This document shows positions 1 to 7,485 of a stretch of 32,722 nucleotides of DNA, in pieces. The position numbers and the translations under genes are program-made. The stretch covers positions 1-32,722 of the forward strand of contig JAFSYY010000037.1 of the NCBI GenBank assembly GCA_017455845.1, in the 5' to 3' direction. The notes under the pieces are model-generated. The model did not search any database. It worked only from the letters and a program-made list of their open reading frames with translations, and had not been told where the DNA came from. This stretch comes from Prevotella sp. (GTDB taxonomy: Bacteria > Bacteroidota > Bacteroidia > Bacteroidales > Bacteroidaceae). How positions within the stretch are numbered: position 1 is the first letter of the stretch; every line of letters starts with the position of its first letter.

Positions 1-179
1 CGGGCAATGGCGGTTTCCAGCGTATAAGGCTCCGGTTCAGGATATTGCCTGATGACATCGAGCCTGTCGCGCAGAAACGCCTTCAATGGCGACAGGTCTG
101 CATGGGTGTATATGTTCGAACTGAAGTTAATCAGACCATCCCCATACTTGTAGGTATCATCACCATGTCCTTGCAACAT
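1..179 (-). CDS. CobD/HisC-like PLP-dependent enzyme, N-terminal fragment
   Basis: This is a partial gene. Its first 59 codons read from the ATG at 179-177 and run off the left edge. The peptide starts MLQGHGDD and continues with INFSSNIY and YPEPEPY, the opening pattern of class I/II aminotransferases of the threonine-phosphate decarboxylase (CobD) and histidinol-phosphate aminotransferase group, where the N-terminal arm contacts the cofactor-substrate site. CobD makes aminopropanol phosphate for cobalamin. With only 59 residues visible, including neither the PLP lysine nor the arginine clamp, CobD and a general aminotransferase cannot be separated. It follows hutU after 38 bases that are mostly heptamer repeats, and may be co-transcribed with it. 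Confidence 0.6.
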   Translation of the reverse strand, partial: MLQGHGDDTYKYGDGLINFSSNIYTHADLSPLKAFLRDRLDVIRQYPEPEPYTLETAIA

Positions 180-181
180 TC

Positions 182-230
182 CTCAACACTCAACTCTTAA
201 CTCTCAACTCTCAACTATCAACACTCAACT
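182..230. repeat. Heptamer tandem repeat (CTCAACT)x7
   Basis: Seven consecutive 7-bp units read CTCAACA, CTCAACT, CTTAACT, CTCAACT, CTCAACT, ATCAACA, CTCAACT. The array fills most of the gap between hutU and the CobD-like gene. It also encodes the hutU stop codon (TGA on the minus strand at 220-218) and most of its last four residues, RVEC. Confidence 0.9.
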
Positions 231-2281
231 CTGTTTATTATTTCGTCGTCCACGAGGTTAGGTAAGGTGACACAGAGGCCTGGTGTGCGCTCCATCTCGC
301 GACGGATGGCATCCATAGAGCCTTGGTTGCGGGCCCATGAGCGACGGGCAATGCCGTTGTTCACATCCCAGAACAGCATCTGGCGGATGCGGCGGTCGCA
401 GGCCTCGCTGCCGTCGATGACCATGCCGAAACCGCCGTTGATGACCTCGCCCCAGCCCACGCCGCCACCGTTATGGATGCTCACCCACGTAGCACCACGG
501 AAGGCGTCACCGATAACGTTCTGCACGGCCATGTCGGCACAGAACTGCGAGCCGTCGTAGATATTCGAGGTCTCGCGGAAGGGTGAGTCGGTGCCGCTGA
601 CATCATGGTGGTCACGCCCCAGCACCACCGGTCTGGAGATCTCCCCCCGGCGTATAGCCTCGTTGAAGGCCAGTGCTATCTTCGTGCGACCCTCGGCATC
701 GGCGTAGAGGATGCGTGCCTGTGAGCCCACGACAAGGTTGTTCTTGCCTGCCTCGCGAATCCAGTGCAGGTTGTCCAGCAACTGACCCCGTATGTCGTCG
801 GTCACGTGGTGGCTCATCTCTTCCAGCACCTCGGCGGCCAGACGGTCGGTCACCTCCAGGTCCTTCGGGTCGCCACTGGAGCATACCCAGCGGAAGGGGC
901 CGAAACCGTAGTCGAAGAACAGCGGTCCCATGATGTCCTGCACGTAGGAGGGATAACGTCCAAACACGTCGGCACCGGCACGGCTGGCCTCGAGGAGGAA
1001 GGCATTGCCATAGTCGAAGAAATACATGCCCCGGTCGGCCAGACGGTTGATAGCAGCCACCTGACGGCGCAGCGAGGCCTGCACGGCCTCCTTGAAGCGT
1101 TCGGGCTCTTCGGCCATCATGCGCTGCGACTCTTCCAGCGAGTAGCCCACGGGATAGTAGCCGCCCGCCCACGGATTATGCAGCGAGGTCTGGTCGCTGC
1201 CCAGGTCAACATGGATGTCCTCTTCGGCCAGCCGCTCCCACAGGTCCACCACGTTGCCCACGTAGGCCATGGAGAACGGGGTGAGAGGGGCTTCCCGACG
1301 GGGAACCGTCGGAAGTGATGGCTGGGTGAGAGGTGAGTCTTGTACCTGTTGTGTCCTCATTCTTATCTCTGCTATAACCTCGTCAAGGCTGTAGTAGAGC
1401 CGGTCCACCCATCCCTGGTCGTAGCGTTTCTGTGCGGCTTTCGGGTTGATTTCTGCGGTCACGCTCAACACGCCGGCAATATTCGCGGCTTTCGGCTGAG
1501 CACCGCTCATGCCACCGAGACCTGCCGTGACGAAGAGTGGCATCCTCTCATCGTTCTCCTCTCGCCTCTCACCTCTAATCTTCCGGGCGGCGTTAAGCAC
1601 CGTGATCGTGGTGCCGTGGACGATGCCCTGCGGACCGATATACATATAGGAGCCGGCAGTCATCTGACCATACTGGCTCACGCCCAGTGCGTTGTCGCGT
1701 TCCCAGTCGTCGGGCTTCGAGTAGTTGGGTATCACCATGCCGTTGGTGACCACTACGCGGGGAGCCTCCTTATGCGAGGGAAAGAGACCTAAGGGATGGC
1801 CGCTATACATCACCAGCGTCTGCTCGTCGGTCATCTCACTGAGGTATTTCATCACCAATCGATACTGTGCCCAGTTCTGGAACACGGCCCCATTGCCGCC
1901 GTAGGTGATGAGTTCATGGGGATGCTGTGCCACACGCGGGTCCAGGTTGTTCTGGATCATCATCATGATGGCAGCCGCCTGCGTGCTGCGGTGCGGATAA
2001 TCGTCGATGGCGCGGGCATACATAGGATAGGTAGGGCGGTAGCGATACATATAGATGCGGCCGTAGCGTTGCAGTTCCTCCGCAAACTCCGGTGCCAGTT
2101 GGGCATGCAGGTACTTGGGAAAATAACGCAGGGCGTTGCGCAGGGCCAGCCGTTTCTGTTCCGGCGTGAGGATGTCCTTGCGCTTGGGCGCGTGGTTGAT
2201 GGTGGTGTCGTAGGCAGGCATCTCCGGCAGTTCCACGGGAATGCCGGCCTGTATCTCTTTTTGGAAATCGTTTGTGGTCAT
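218..2281 (-). CDS. hutU: Urocanate hydratase
   Basis: Urocanase catalyses the second step of histidine degradation, adding water to urocanate to give imidazolonepropionate with a tightly bound NAD+ used as an electrophile. Visible family signatures are the NAD-binding GLGGMSGAQ near residue 255, QTSLHNPWAGGYYPVGY near 365, WVCSSGDPKDL, GRDHHDVSGTDSPFRET and the C-terminal IHNGGGVGWGEVINGGFG. At 687 residues it is longer than the roughly 550-residue proteobacterial enzymes; the longer form is usual in Bacteroidetes as far as I recall. Two stretches look like extra insertions: about residues 235-241, encoded by heptamer repeats, and about 314-334, rich in Ser, Pro, Thr and Leu. It lies downstream of ftcD, whose product acts two steps later in the pathway. 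hutI and hutH are not in the window. Confidence 0.96.
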   Translation of the reverse strand: MTTNDFQKEIQAGIPVELPEMPAYDTTINHAPKRKDILTPEQKRLALRNALRYFPKYLHAQLAPEFAEELQRYGRIYMYRYRPTYPMYARAIDDYPHRSTQAAAIMMMIQNNLDPRVAQHPHELITYGGNGAVFQNWAQYRLVMKYLSEMTDEQTLVMYSGHPLGLFPSHKEAPRVVVTNGMVIPNYSKPDDWERDNALGVSQYGQMTAGSYMYIGPQGIVHGTTITVLNAARKIRGERREENDERMPLFVTAGLGGMSGAQPKAANIAGVLSVTAEINPKAAQKRYDQGWVDRLYYSLDEVIAEIRMRTQQVQDSPLTQPSLPTVPRREAPLTPFSMAYVGNVVDLWERLAEEDIHVDLGSDQTSLHNPWAGGYYPVGYSLEESQRMMAEEPERFKEAVQASLRRQVAAINRLADRGMYFFDYGNAFLLEASRAGADVFGRYPSYVQDIMGPLFFDYGFGPFRWVCSSGDPKDLEVTDRLAAEVLEEMSHHVTDDIRGQLLDNLHWIREAGKNNLVVGSQARILYADAEGRTKIALAFNEAIRRGEISRPVVLGRDHHDVSGTDSPFRETSNIYDGSQFCADMAVQNVIGDAFRGATWVSIHNGGGVGWGEVINGGFGMVIDGSEACDRRIRQMLFWDVNNGIARRSWARNQGSMDAIRREMERTPGLCVTLPNLVDDEIINRVEC
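1281..1341. repeat. Low-complexity insertion with hairpin inside hutU
   Basis: GTGAGAG-type words flank a perfect 7-bp inverted repeat, CCGACGG (1295-1301) and CCGTCGG (1306-1312), with loop GGAA. The segment encodes a Pro/Ser/Thr/Leu-rich stretch (about residues 314-334) that matches no part of the urocanase fold I recognise, so it looks like an in-frame insertion. The flanking words resemble the heptamer repeats found elsewhere in the window. Confidence 0.5.
1559..1579. repeat. Short heptamer run inside hutU (CTCTCRC-type, x3)
   Basis: Three 7-bp units, CTCTCGC, CTCTCAC and CTCTAAT, lie in the hutU reading frame just before the NAD-binding motif. They encode a charged patch (within RGERREEN on the minus strand). 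Because 3 x 7 = 21 bases, the insertion keeps frame. Confidence 0.55.
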
Positions 2282-2295
2282 AGTATTATGCTTGC

Positions 2296-2391
2296 AGGAG
2301 GCGGGAATACCGCCTTTATACGGAATATGATGCAGGAGGCGGGGAAACCGCCTTTATACGGAATATGATGCAGGAGGCGGGGAAACCGCCT
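2296..2391. repeat. 38-bp tandem repeat with internal dyad, 2.5 copies, between ftcD and hutU
   Basis: Units start at 2296, 2334 and 2372 with an exact 38-bp step. The first two units differ at two positions and the third is cut after 20 bases. Each unit carries an inverted repeat (GGCGG then CCGCC, extended to GGAGGCGG/CCGCCTCC in the last copy). It occupies nearly the whole 121-base gap between the ftcD stop and the hutU start, so on the minus strand it would form a row of hairpins in the hutU leader. Confidence 0.9.
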
Positions 2392-2402
2392 CCCACGGAC
2401 AA

Positions 2403-4133
2403 TTATAGTTTTGATTCGACAATGGCAATGATCTCACGCTCGTTGGCTTCGGCCCGCTTAATCATGTCGCTGGCTTCGGCCACCAAGCGGTCGGCGGCGG
2501 CCTTGTCCTTCAACTGGGCAGCATTGATTTTCACGTTAAGCCCGGCACCCAGCACGGCGGCACGGGCAGCCAGTGCGCCAACGCCGGCATCGCTCACGCT
2601 GTTAGGATTGCCTTCCTTGGCCATGGTTCTGCAGAGCACGAAGATCTGCATGGCAGCATGCATCGTACGCAACGGCACTTGTGTGGCATAGAGCGTAGCC
2701 TCTTGTATAGCCACCTCGCGGACAGCCTTCTCCTCGTTGGTAGTTTTAGGCAGGGCGAAGGCTTCCATGATGCGGTTGAAGGCACGGGTGTCCTCATCGA
2801 CCAGCATCATGAGTTGGCGTATCATGTCCTGACCCATGTCAGCATACTGCGAGAACTCCTCCCAGCGTTCGTCCCAACCCACCTTATGTGCGGAGAGATT
2901 GGCCACCATCGTACCCAGTGCGGCACCGAGGGCACCCATGTAGGCGGCAACGGAGCCGCCGCCCGGAGCGGGACTCTCTCGCGATGTCTCGTTGGCAAAG
3001 TCGTTGACAGAGAGTTCGACCAATGGTGAAGCGTGGCGCGTGGCACATTCAGCGTCCTCGATAAGGTATTCAATCACTTTCTCGCGTGGGTTGAACGGCT
3101 TCAGGTCGTCGAGTCCCATCGACTTGATAGCAATCTTGATGATGTCCTCTTCGGGAATGCCCACTGAGCGTTGCTGCTTCTCCAGGAAATACTTACCCGC
3201 ATCGACAAGCGCCTTCTTTGGTAAGAGGCCCACGATCTCCGTACCCGTGACACGGATGCCACGATTTTGGGCACAGCGGCACACCTCGTCGAAAGCCACA
3301 TGGAGGGGTGTCACATTGAGGTTGGTCATGTTCATCGACACCTGTGCGATACCGTATTCGTCGATATACCAGCCTATGGCCTTGGTGCATTTCAGAGTGC
3401 CGGGCTTCATCACGGGGTTGCCCTTCTCGTCGCGGATGATAGCCCCCGTCAGCACATCGCCCTCACGCATGGGTCGTCCTTTCTCCCTTACATCGAAAGC
3501 GATGGCGTTGGCACGGCGCGTGCTGGTGGTGTTCAGGTTCCAGTTGACGGCAATGAGGAAGTCGCGGGCACCAACGGCTGTACAGCCAGTCCTGAGGACA
3601 GAGGAGTTCAAGGTCAAGATGGCCGAGTTAGGCGACATATAGTCGGGTTTGCGGCTGGGGTCTGTGAGTTTCTCCTGCAAGGCCTCATATTCTCCCGCAC
3701 GGCATACGGCCAGGTTCTTACGCTCCGGCTTCAGGGCAGCGGCCTCGTAACAATAGCAGGGTATGCCGGCCTCGTTGGCCAGCCGCTGGGCCAACTGCCT
3801 TGCCAGCACAGCACATTCCTCCAGCGTGATTCCTGATACGGGGATGAGAGGCAGCACATCAGTAGCACCCATACGGGGATGTGCTCCGTGGTGCTGACGC
3901 ATGTCAATCACCTCGCCTGCTTTCTTCGCGGCGCGGAAGGCGGCCTCAACCACTGGCTCCGGCTCTCCCACGAAGGTCACCACCGTTCGGTTGGTGGCTT
4001 CGCCCGGGTCAACGTTGAGCAGCAGCACGCCGTCAACCGATTCAATCTCGTCTGTAATTTCCTTGATGATGCTCATGTTGCGGCCCTCGCTGAAATTGGG
4101 CACACATTCAATGAGACGCTTAGTTGTTTCCAT
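2403..4133 (-). CDS. ftcD: Bifunctional glutamate formimidoyltransferase / formimidoyltetrahydrofolate cyclodeaminase
   Basis: This enzyme moves the formimino group of formiminoglutamate, the end product of histidine breakdown, to tetrahydrofolate and then deaminates it to methenyl-THF. Residues 1 to about 330 are the formiminotransferase part, with IECVPNFSEGR at the start, RQHHGAHPRMGATDVLPLIP near 80, and AIGWYIDEYGIAQVSMNMTN. From about 370 (VELSVNDFANETSRESPAPGGGSVAAYMGALG, split around the glycine-rich PAPGGGS) the cyclodeaminase part follows. At 576 residues it has the length of the fused vertebrate-type enzyme. It is the first gene of the minus-strand run, with a -7 box about 65 bases upstream, and hutU follows after 121 bases. 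Confidence 0.96.
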   Translation of the reverse strand: METTKRLIECVPNFSEGRNMSIIKEITDEIESVDGVLLLNVDPGEATNRTVVTFVGEPEPVVEAAFRAAKKAGEVIDMRQHHGAHPRMGATDVLPLIPVSGITLEECAVLARQLAQRLANEAGIPCYCYEAAALKPERKNLAVCRAGEYEALQEKLTDPSRKPDYMSPNSAILTLNSSVLRTGCTAVGARDFLIAVNWNLNTTSTRRANAIAFDVREKGRPMREGDVLTGAIIRDEKGNPVMKPGTLKCTKAIGWYIDEYGIAQVSMNMTNLNVTPLHVAFDEVCRCAQNRGIRVTGTEIVGLLPKKALVDAGKYFLEKQQRSVGIPEEDIIKIAIKSMGLDDLKPFNPREKVIEYLIEDAECATRHASPLVELSVNDFANETSRESPAPGGGSVAAYMGALGAALGTMVANLSAHKVGWDERWEEFSQYADMGQDMIRQLMMLVDEDTRAFNRIMEAFALPKTTNEEKAVREVAIQEATLYATQVPLRTMHAAMQIFVLCRTMAKEGNPNSVSDAGVGALAARAAVLGAGLNVKINAAQLKDKAAADRLVAEASDMIKRAEANEREIIAIVESKL

Positions 4134-4197
4134 ATAATTATTTAGGTTTTTAATTGCAAAAGATTGGTTCTTGAGTCACTTTGTTTATAATTTCCTA

Positions 4198-4205
4198 CAA
4201 AGGTA
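4198..4205 (-). promoter_or_regulatory. Bacteroidetes -7 box upstream of ftcD
   Basis: On the minus strand the sequence is TACCTTTG, matching the TAnnTTTG -7 consensus of the Bacteroidetes primary sigma factor. It lies 65 bases before the ftcD start. No convincing TTTG -33 box stands at the expected distance. Confidence 0.55.
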
Positions 4206-4280
4206 ATACAAAATTTATAGGATAAGGCGGCTTTTAAGATTTTTTACAAAAAAAATTCATTCCATATTCACGGTTCATAC

Positions 4281-4322
4281 AAAAAAATCCGGTCGACAGG
4301 CTCTGACGCCTGGCAACCGGAT
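4281..4322 (-). terminator. Rho-independent terminator after the lytic transglycosylase gene
   Basis: Outer arms ATCCGGT (4287-4293) and ACCGGAT (4316-4322) enclose inner arms AGGC/GCCT. On the minus strand the hairpin is followed by seven T residues (complement of 4281-4287). It lies about 30 bases past the stop of the gene ending at 4354. Confidence 0.85.
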
Positions 4323-4353
4323 TTGTATGGATTCATTGTTTGGCATAAAATGC

Positions 4354-4788
4354 TCATTTCAAATGTCTCAGTACCTTACGGTAGTAACCATTGGTGGCTC
4401 GCACGCTGTAGTTGGGTCCACCGTTCCAGGAACGTATAGCCTTCTCGACGTTGTTCGCTGTGTTGTACTTCGACTGAATCAGAAGGAACATCTCTTTCGA
4501 CTTGGCCACGCTATAGCGGTCGGCCATGGTGTAGCGCAAACTCTTTCCCCGTGCTTTCAGAATGTCGTTACATTCGCGCACCATAATGGGAGTAATCTGC
4601 ATGGCGCCTACCGAGTTCCCACTCACGGCGTTTGGATTTCCTTCGCTCTCTACCTGAATGATGGCTTCCATCACGGAAGTCCAGTCATACGGCTCTGAGT
4701 TCGTCGTTTTTTTGGCTGCCCCAGCACTCAGGGACATCAGGGTTAGAATTGACAAGCTCAGACATAATTGCTTCACTAATCTTTTCAT
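4354..4788 (-). CDS. Small secreted lytic transglycosylase (SLT domain)
   Basis: Soluble lytic transglycosylases cut the MurNAc-GlcNAc bond of peptidoglycan and form 1,6-anhydroMurNAc. The start at 4788 gives MKRLVKQLCLS and a hydrophobic stretch ending SLSAGA, a good signal peptide; the longer open frame from 4815 only adds nine residues ahead of it. The SLT signature follows: IIQVESEGNPNAVS with probable catalytic Glu47, then VGAMQITP and AIRSWNGGPNY. At 144 residues it is a minimal catalytic domain. Transcription probably starts at the promoter at 4886-4917 and ends at the hairpin at 4281-4322, so it looks monocistronic. Confidence 0.85.
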   Translation of the reverse strand: MKRLVKQLCLSLSILTLMSLSAGAAKKTTNSEPYDWTSVMEAIIQVESEGNPNAVSGNSVGAMQITPIMVRECNDILKARGKSLRYTMADRYSVAKSKEMFLLIQSKYNTANNVEKAIRSWNGGPNYSVRATNGYYRKVLRHLK

Positions 4789-4885
4789 ATACTCTATTTT
4801 TAGGGGCTTTGCCAAGGCCCTCGTTTCTATGCTTTCCTGCCCTGTCTCATCGCGAGACGTTGCGGGCTTATCCTGAAATCGGGTG

Positions 4886-4917
4886 CAAAGTTAATGCAAT
4901 TTTTCTGAATGGCCAAA
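4886..4917 (-). promoter_or_regulatory. Promoter of the lytic transglycosylase gene
   Basis: On the minus strand TTTG (4917-4914) stands exactly 20 bases before TAACTTTG (4893-4886), the full Bacteroidetes arrangement. The bases after the -7 box read CACCCG, as at the rpsO and DUF177 promoters. Confidence 0.8.
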
Positions 4918-4997
4918 TATTTAACCTTCTTTTTGTGTTCGAGCACAGTTGTTTCTTGACTTTACTCAATTATGGTTTCCGCCTCTACACACACCAA

Positions 4998-5031
4998 AAG
5001 AGGGTATGCCATTGTTATGGCATACCCTCTT
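4998..5031 (-). terminator. Hairpin terminator downstream of rpsO
   Basis: A perfect 14-bp stem (4998-5011 with 5018-5031, AAGAGGGTATGCCA and its complement) closes a 6-base loop. On the minus strand a short T-run follows. It lies 31 bases past the rpsO stop. Confidence 0.85.
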
Positions 5032-5061
5032 GATGCTCTGATACTTAAAGCCTTTCCAATA

Positions 5062-5331
5062 TCACTTACGCAGACCGAGTGCCTTGATGATAGCACGGTA
5101 GCGATTGATATCGTTGACGTAGAGATACTTCAGGAGTTTGCGGCGACGACCTACCATCTTGGTGAGCGAACGGGCCGTGGCATAGTCCTTGTGGTTCTGC
5201 TTCAGGTGCTCCGTGAGGTGCTTGATACGATAGGTAAACAATGCAATCTGGCTCTCTGCGCTGCCGGTATCGGTAGCACCCTTGCCATACTCGTTGAAAA
5301 TCTCCTGCTTTTTGGTTTGATCAAGATACAT
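5062..5331 (-). CDS. rpsO: 30S ribosomal protein S15
   Basis: S15 binds the central domain of 16S rRNA early in 30S assembly. The 89-residue protein is the standard length and carries the family pattern: TGSAESQIALFTYRIKHLTEHLK, split around the LTEHLKQNHKD helix, then GRRRKLLKYLYVNDINRYRAI and the ending IKALGLRK. It stands alone with its own -7 box upstream and a strong terminator downstream. In many bacteria S15 regulates its own translation by binding its leader; no such structure was identified here. Confidence 0.98.
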   Translation of the reverse strand: MYLDQTKKQEIFNEYGKGATDTGSAESQIALFTYRIKHLTEHLKQNHKDYATARSLTKMVGRRRKLLKYLYVNDINRYRAIIKALGLRK

Positions 5332-5442
5332 AATTGTTGTAATGATTAATAATTTGTTGCCTAAACATTCTTCCCACGTCTGCCGCCTTAATCACAACGG
5401 TTCAACGTCGTCGAATGCATCGGATTTTCCGAAAAGCGGGTG

Positions 5443-5450
5443 CAAAGGTA
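5443..5450 (-). promoter_or_regulatory. -7 box of the rpsO promoter
   Basis: TACCTTTG on the minus strand is followed by CACCCGC, a string shared with the DUF177-rpmF-fabH promoter. It lies 112 bases upstream of the rpsO start. No clear -33 box is present; that side is occupied by a heptamer repeat. Confidence 0.6.
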
Positions 5451-5459
5451 CTGCAAAAG

Positions 5460-5484
5460 AATGAGAAATGAGAAATGAGAAATG
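5460..5484. repeat. Heptamer tandem repeat (AATGAGA)x3.6
   Basis: Three exact AATGAGA units and a partial fourth lie in the divergent rpsO/radical SAM interval, just upstream of the rpsO -7 box. Confidence 0.85.
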
Positions 5485-5560
5485 GCTCACAATTAACATA
5501 TTTTATGCAATATGCCTCAAAAAACTCCATATTCAAACCCCAAATCTCAATATAAAAACG

Positions 5561-5568
5561 TACCTTTG
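5561..5568 (+). promoter_or_regulatory. -7 box upstream of the radical SAM gene
   Basis: TACCTTTG on the plus strand, 33 bases before the ATG at 5602. No TTTG was found at the -33 distance. Confidence 0.5.
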
Positions 5569-5581
5569 CAACTAACAACTG

Positions 5582-5609
5582 TAAATTGTGAATTATGAAT
5601 TATGAATTG
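5582..5609. repeat. Heptamer tandem repeat (TGAATTA)x4 over a start codon
   Basis: Four 7-bp units read TAAATTG, TGAATTA, TGAATTA, TGAATTG. The last two span the ATG of the radical SAM gene at 5602-5604, so the repeat forms the whole ribosome-landing region. Confidence 0.85.
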
Positions 5610-6474
5610 TATCTACCCTTCCCCCATCTTCGGCCCGGTGCATAGTCGGCGACTGGGCATTTCACTGGGCATCAACCTGCTGCCAGCCGACGGCAAGGTG
5701 TGCTCGTTTGACTGTATCTATTGTGAGTGTGGCTTTAACAGCGACCACCGCCCTACCCTGCCTATGCCCACCCGTAAAGAGGTGGCACTGCGGCTGGAAG
5801 AGAAACTGCAGCAGATGACGGCCGAGGGCATGCTACCCGACGTGCTGACGTTTGCCGGCAACGGCGAGCCAACGTGTCATCCGCACTTTGCCGAGATTAT
5901 CGACGACACCATCCGTCTGCGTGACCGCTATTGTCCCAAGGCCAAGGTTTCCGTGCTGAGCAACTCGACGATGATCCACCGGCCGGAGGTGCACGACGCA
6001 CTGATGCGCGTAGACAACAACATCCTGAAACTCGACACCATCGACCCTATATATATAAATAAGGTGGACAGGCCCAACGGTGCCTACGATGTCAATGCCA
6101 TCATAGAGGGGATGAAGGCGTTTAACGGTCACGTCATCATCCAGACGATGTTTATGAGGGGCAGGATATGTCGAGGTACGGGGTGCGAGGTACGAGGTAC
6201 AGGGTGCGAGGTACGAGGTACGGGGTGCGAGGTGTGAGGTACGGGGTGTGAGGTACGAGGTGCGAGGTGCGAGGATAGTGTCGATAATACGGGTGATGAA
6301 TATATTGAGCCGTGGTTAGAGGCGGTGAAGGCTATCAGGCCACAGCAGGTGATGGTCTATACCATCGACCGCGAGACACCGATGCAGGGACTGGAAAAAG
6401 CCAGTCGCGAACGGCTTGATGCCATCCGCGACCGTGTTATCGCCGCAGGTATTCCCTGCACTGCCAGTTACTAG
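5602..6474 (+). pseudogene. Radical SAM protein (COG0731-like) interrupted by an in-frame stop in a repeat tract
   Basis: The N-terminal 190 residues are a clean radical SAM domain. The cluster-binding cysteines are Cys34, Cys38 and Cys41 (CSFDCIYC), preceded by FGPVHSRRLGISLGINLLP, the mark of the COG0731 Fe-S oxidoreductases found as single copies in Bacteroidetes; the substrate is unknown to me. At 6173-6270 fourteen heptamers enter the frame and encode RGTGCEV repeats. A TGA at 6235-6237 ends translation at residue 211. The family C-terminus (YIEPWLEAVKAIRPQQVMVY and on to CTASY, stop 6472-6474) resumes in the same frame. So one stop codon, not a frameshift, separates the two halves. The gene may be dead, read through, split, or strain-variable. 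Confidence 0.8.
6173..6270. repeat. Heptamer tandem repeat (GAGGTAC)x14 inside the radical SAM gene
   Basis: Fourteen consecutive 7-bp units fit GRGGTRY (with one AGGGTGC), mostly GAGGTAC or GGGGTGC. Because three heptamers make seven codons, the tract is read as a 7-residue peptide repeat. One unit ending GTGT creates the in-frame TGA. Confidence 0.95.
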
Positions 6475-6502
6475 TTCAAGTTTCGCACTCGCTCAACTTT
6501 TT

Positions 6503-6529
6503 AGTAGTTAAAGTAGTTAAGGGAGTTAA
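6503..6529. repeat. 9-bp tandem repeat (AGTAGTTAA)x3 between convergent genes
   Basis: Units AGTAGTTAA, AGTAGTTAA and GGGAGTTAA precede a small palindrome (TAAGTTA-C-TAACTTA, 6527-6541) that contains the LpxA-family gene's stop codon. The period is 9 here, unlike the heptamer loci. Confidence 0.7.
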
Positions 6530-6538
6530 GTTACTAAC

Positions 6539-7318
6539 TTACATCTTAGTGATGATGCCCAACTGAGTGGAGCGTAGGAACGCGATGATGTGGCGTATCT
6601 CGTCACCGTCAGGCACCTGCTGCTCTATCTGGTTGATAGCATCGAAGAGTGATGTCTGCCCGTGGAACACCAGGCGGTAGGCGTTGGCGATATGCTTCAG
6701 CACCTTCTCGTTGACGCCGTAGGAACGTCCCATGGTGTAGTTCACGCCGCCATACTCGCTGCGTTTGGTGCAGATGATATAGGGGGGCACATCCTTGGAG
6801 AAGGTGGTGCCGGCCTGTATCATGGCACCCTGTCCCACACGTGTCTTCGCATTCTCGATGACGCTGGACGAGAAGATGACTCCGTCCTCGATGATGCAGT
6901 CGCCAGCAATCTTCGTGCCATAGCCGAAGACGCATCGGTTGGCCACCTTCGTGTCGTGCGAGATATGGGCGCCCTCCATCAGCACGTTGTCGTTGCCGAT
7001 GACGGTCTGTCCGCCGGTGTGTGTGGCACGGTTGATGACCACGTTCTCCCGGATGATGTTGTTGTTGCCGATGATGCATTCGGACTTTTCGCCACGGAAG
7101 TCAAAGTCCTGCGGCAGTGCGCCGATGACGCTGCCCTGGTGAATCTTGTTATGACTGCCCATGCGTGTGCCGCTGAGTATGCTGACGAAGGAGAAGATGA
7201 TGCAGTTGTCGCCAATCTCCACGTCGTCCTCGATATACACGAACGGGAATATCTTACAGTTGTTGCCGATACGCGCCTTTGGGCTGATCTCGGCTCTTGG
7301 ACTTATTTCGCTTGCCAT
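6539..7318 (-). CDS. lpxA: LpxA-family acyl-ACP--UDP-N-acetylglucosamine O-acyltransferase
   Basis: LpxA starts lipid A synthesis by placing a 3-hydroxyacyl chain on UDP-GlcNAc in the cytosol. The 259-residue protein is close to the usual length and is made of left-handed beta-helix hexapeptides (IGNNCKI, IGDNCII, IGNNNII, IGNDNVL). GAHISHD matches the E. coli AHIAHD site, making His121 the likely catalytic base. The helical C-terminus (VNEKVLKHIANAYRLVF to FLRSTQLGI) fits LpxA too. Some residues differ from the LpxA usually found after lpxC-fabZ in Bacteroidetes, so it may be a second paralogue; that would need the rest of the genome. It is last in the minus-strand run after the RND efflux genes. 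Confidence 0.75.
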   Translation of the reverse strand: MASEISPRAEISPKARIGNNCKIFPFVYIEDDVEIGDNCIIFSFVSILSGTRMGSHNKIHQGSVIGALPQDFDFRGEKSECIIGNNNIIRENVVINRATHTGGQTVIGNDNVLMEGAHISHDTKVANRCVFGYGTKIAGDCIIEDGVIFSSSVIENAKTRVGQGAMIQAGTTFSKDVPPYIICTKRSEYGGVNYTMGRSYGVNEKVLKHIANAYRLVFHGQTSLFDAINQIEQQVPDGDEIRHIIAFLRSTQLGIITKM

Positions 7319-7329
7319 ATTTCTTTCTT

Positions 7330-7485
7330 TTAATTAGTAATTGGAAATTAGTAATGAGTAATTATGATTAGACTCGCAAATGAGAAGTTTTCCAATATCA
7401 CGAAACCAATCATTTCACCTTTTATTTTTTATTTCTGCAAAAGTAATCATAATTACTCATTACTCATTCCTCATTTCTCATTTAC
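7330..7485. repeat. Heptamer-armed inverted element, copy 1 (OMF gene / lpxA junction)
   Basis: The left arm is a run of GTAATTA-type heptamers (7330-7371). The right arm is the reverse-complement series TAATTAC/TCATTAC (about 7444-7485). The inner borders are TGATTAGAC on the left and GCAAAAGTAATCAT on the right, around a core unlike those of the other two copies. CAAAAGTA (7438-7445) reads TACTTTTG on the minus strand, matching TAnnTTTG. The stop codon of the outer-membrane factor gene lies in the right arm. Confidence 0.85.

Noticed and set aside
764-1318. Plus-strand open frame opposite hutU
   Set aside because: It is a shadow of the urocanase coding sequence.
4789-4815. Upstream start for the lytic transglycosylase
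   Set aside because: It adds nine residues ahead of a normal signal peptide that starts at 4788.
6173-6270. Frameshift in the radical SAM gene
   Set aside because: The reading frame from 5602 is the same as that of the C-terminal half ending at 6474; only a TGA interrupts it.
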